Assembly (NCBI GenBank): GCA_014871385.1
Contig: CM026431.1
Coordinates: 11,809,594 to 11,873,593 of the forward strand
Source of the DNA: Ceratodon purpureus
Taxonomy: Eukaryota; Streptophyta; Bryopsida; Pseudoditrichales; Ditrichaceae
DNA: 64,000 nucleotides
Direction of reading: 5' to 3'
In this document: positions 61,651-64,000 of the stretch, piece by piece
Layout: each line of letters begins with the position of its first letter
Position numbering within the stretch: position 1 is the stretch's first letter
Program-made: the position numbers and the translations under genes
The notes under the pieces: generated by a model
Seen by the model: the letters and a program-made list of their open reading frames with translations, nothing else
Told to the model about the DNA's origin: nothing
The model's database searches: none

Positions 61651-63963
61651 TCACATGACAAGAACTATTTTCCCAGTGGAATGGCCTTCAATGCTCCGGG
61701 CCCAAGCGTCTCTAGCCTTGCTCAGGGGAAACGTGGAGTCCACAATGACTTTCAGTTTGCCTTCTTCCACCAAGTCTGTGACCATCTGCAAGAAGGTGGT
61801 GTTTTTTGCATCAAGGACAAACGGCAGAAAGCTTTGTCTCGAGAGGGTAATCTTGTTGTACCAGTTGCGAAGGACCGTCCTCAAAGTAGGGGTCATGTCG
61901 ATGACTTTGCCCCATTTTGTGAGCTGGGGCTTGAAGGCTTCCATGGGTTGGTAGGGTGCCAAGTGCACCACCACGTCGTACTTCTTTCCGGAAGGGCTCT
62001 CGTACTTGGCTCCATGTGGGGTCTTGTAATCCAGAACTTCGTCCGCTCCCAAGCTTCGGACGAGCTCCATATTACGAGCGCCGCAAGTGGCAGTGACGAA
62101 ACATCCAGCCAGCTTTGCTATCTGCACACAATATTGCACAAACCGAGGATTAATCTTTCAGCCCACTGACACTTGAATGTTTAATAACTGTTGAGTAAAA
62201 TGCTCATCCTACTTATACCATAAGAATACGGGTATTTAGACTTTCTCAAAAGCAGATTCGGTGTCGTAATCAAATCAGCCACTTCTCTTGTCACAAAAAA
62301 AGCATGTCATACTTACTCTTCCAGAACCTTCTCGTTTTAACTATCTCGACAGTGACCGTAATACCATTCATTCAGAACATGTGGGATCCAACAGTAATTC
62401 ATAGTTCACTAGTGGAAAACTAATTTATTTCGAGGCCCGGATTGCTCAAAGCTAAGATTTGTACCGGTGTTTGAATCAGTGCTTCAAAGTAGTTCTATAT
62501 TTGTTATTTTGGTTTGTAACTTAATGACTGTTTATGATTAAATCATTGGAATGCTTTGAAAACAAGCACAATGAACAAGTTGGTACCTGGGTCCAGAAGA
62601 GCCCAACACCTCCAGAGGCTCCGGTAATGAGAATATTCAATTTGGGCCCTGATCCATCCAGTTTGACGCCAACCAGGTTGATGGCACTTTGGAGAGCAGT
62701 CATAGCAGCAACTGGAAGTGATGCAGCCTCCACAGCAGTCATGGTTGGGGGCCTCTTCACAGTGGATGTCACAGGAGCCAGAGCATACTCTGCAAATCCG
62801 CCTCCTCTCTGCATCGAGTGCCCCACTTCCCACATGTTACAACTTATTATATCCAGCCACTGATATGGGTTTTATGGCACCCAATTCACTCACCAACTTC
62901 AGATTCTGGCCAAAATCAAAGTCATATTATGTCAATTTTTTTGACTTTGAAGTGGAGGTGCTGTGACAACGCTAATATTTATGGACTTCCAAAAAACCAA
63001 ATGTTCTAAGATTCTATCACTTTTTCGCAAGCACTTGTCGGATTTGTTCTCGATCTTGAAAGCAGAACATAAGCGACCATGAATGTAGGAGAGGTGAACT
63101 ATATAACGTCAGAAGGTTGTGCTACTATGTAATGTTAAGTTCAGTGGTGTTAACGATCAGACTGGCTCAATGAGTTTGTAAAATTTTGAAGTCTGCATGA
63201 TTCTTTGAAGAGTTCAAGTGTTCATACCAGCAAATCTATCCAACTGAGAATTTTGTCACCAGGTGCGAAGCCCACAACGCCTGGTCCAACGCTCACTACC
63301 TCGCCACTTATGTCAGTTCCTGGACATCACCATTGCCATGTCTCTAAGTTACATCCATGTCTAAAACAGAGCAAACCGATAGCAGTTCCCTGGTTTTTAT
63401 ACAGAATGAATAACTCTTAGATCATTTCTTCAAGATTCTTTATAAGATGACCAAATTTTACAAGTGATGGTGAGGGCCTGTGGCATACTCATAATTGAGG
63501 AAGGGTCCGAGCCCGGCTCAACCTGGAATATGAGGGAATTTACGAGGGAGGACATGCTTGAGCAGGCCATCCTGAATCCTCCAATCGACGATATTGACAC
63601 TGCTGGCTTCCACCTTCACCAACATGTCGCCCTCTTTGGGGGTTGGCACTGGGACTTCCACATACTGCATGCAGAGTTGATCAACAAACTTCTTTTAAAC
63701 CGAAGGCCTTGCAACTAACTGGCAAAACAATTGATGAAACACCAATAATGCACACTCCAGATCTCATCCGGCAAGAAATTAAACACAATTCAAAGTACAC
63801 AAACATCCAGAAATGAAGAGACAACTGCTACTGGAACATGACTGGCACATTGAAGGCGTCACTATAGCAATGGATTCAACAATTATTGGGAACTCCATAC
63901 CTCAAGCGCGGAAGGACCGCCATGGTACTTGGAGTATTGTGCAGCCTGCATCATCTTCGCCAT
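61651..63963 (-). CDS. QORH: Quinone oxidoreductase, chloroplast-envelope ceQORH-like (MDR superfamily), 329 aa
   Basis: Five exons: 63963-63901, 63664-63523, 63319-63228, 62808-62587, 62121-61651; total 990 nt with TGA. The product is 329 residues, the length I recall for Arabidopsis ceQORH (At4g13010). Recognisable blocks are VPVPTPKEGD near the N-terminus, SSVNIVDWRIQ, GEVVSVGPGV with FAPGDK, the NADPH-binding glycine motif ITGASGGVG (residues 160-168), TATCGARNMELVRSLGADEV, and a C-terminal AWARSIEGHSTGKIV. Zinc-binding cysteines of alcohol dehydrogenases are absent, as expected for zinc-free quinone or alkenal reductases. The family reduces quinones or reactive enones with NADPH; ceQORH is imported into the chloroplast inner envelope without a cleaved transit peptide, and none is visible here. 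TATATATATA lies just upstream of the ATG, very close for a promoter element. Confidence 0.93.
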
Positions 63964-64000
63964 TATAATATATATATAAATTGATCAAAGGTTTCAAAGT

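Noticed and set aside
1-64000. tRNA or rRNA genes
   Set aside because: I looked for A/B-box-like pairs and cloverleaf arms around GC-richer spots and saw none convincing. A tRNAscan-SE run would settle this.

Overview
The window looks like nuclear DNA of a land plant. The clear genes have plant-only relatives: an AGCVIII (D6PK-type) kinase, a plant SMP/C2 membrane-tethering protein of the NTMC2T3/SYTF type, a ceQORH-type quinone oxidoreductase, and pieces of a phragmoplast-type kinesin-12. Introns are short (about 90-660 bp) with plain GT-AG borders. Genes are sparse in AT-rich DNA full of small transposons and repeats. A non-seed plant, perhaps a bryophyte, is my guess; nothing in the sequence proves it.

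Left part (1-12,500): a minus-strand gene with AT-hook-like basic repeats runs off the left edge (about 3,140 to 1). A small two-exon coiled-coil gene lies at 5,234-5,805. The rest is AT-rich DNA with an inverted-repeat element at 4,849, a TA-flanked MITE at 7,775, a TTAA-flanked element at 9,149 and a hAT-like MITE with an 8-bp target duplication at 11,935.

Middle (12,500-45,000): the AGC kinase gene (13,325-17,251, plus); a 64-bp repeat array (20,265-22,470) interrupted by a decayed coding segment; a 14-exon C2/SMP gene (31,824-25,837, minus); a second TTAA-flanked element (35,739); a six-exon gene of the SAP-like plant family (40,663-38,732, minus); and an intronless gene for a membrane-anchored protein of unknown function (43,503-44,693, plus).

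Right part (45,000-64,000): the most unusual region. Two long arrays of a 17-bp unit, in opposite orientation (47,104-48,275 and 53,796-54,716), enclose two plus-strand genes. The first is a four-exon gene whose product has the HxD...H layout of 2-oxoglutarate/Fe(II) dioxygenases and resembles the TET/JBP group. The second is a kinesin-12-derived gene that lacks the P-loop exon, carries one stop codon in the SSRSHS motif, and is fused to duplicated coiled-coil exons and a C-terminal SANT/Myb-like domain. A truncated copy of the coiled-coil exons joined to a third 17-bp array lies at 57,855-59,392. A RING exon and a basic-protein exon lie just left of the block. I read this as a large mobile element, or its remains, that carries a DNA-modification-type enzyme and captured host gene pieces. 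The window closes with a five-exon quinone oxidoreductase gene (63,963-61,651, minus).
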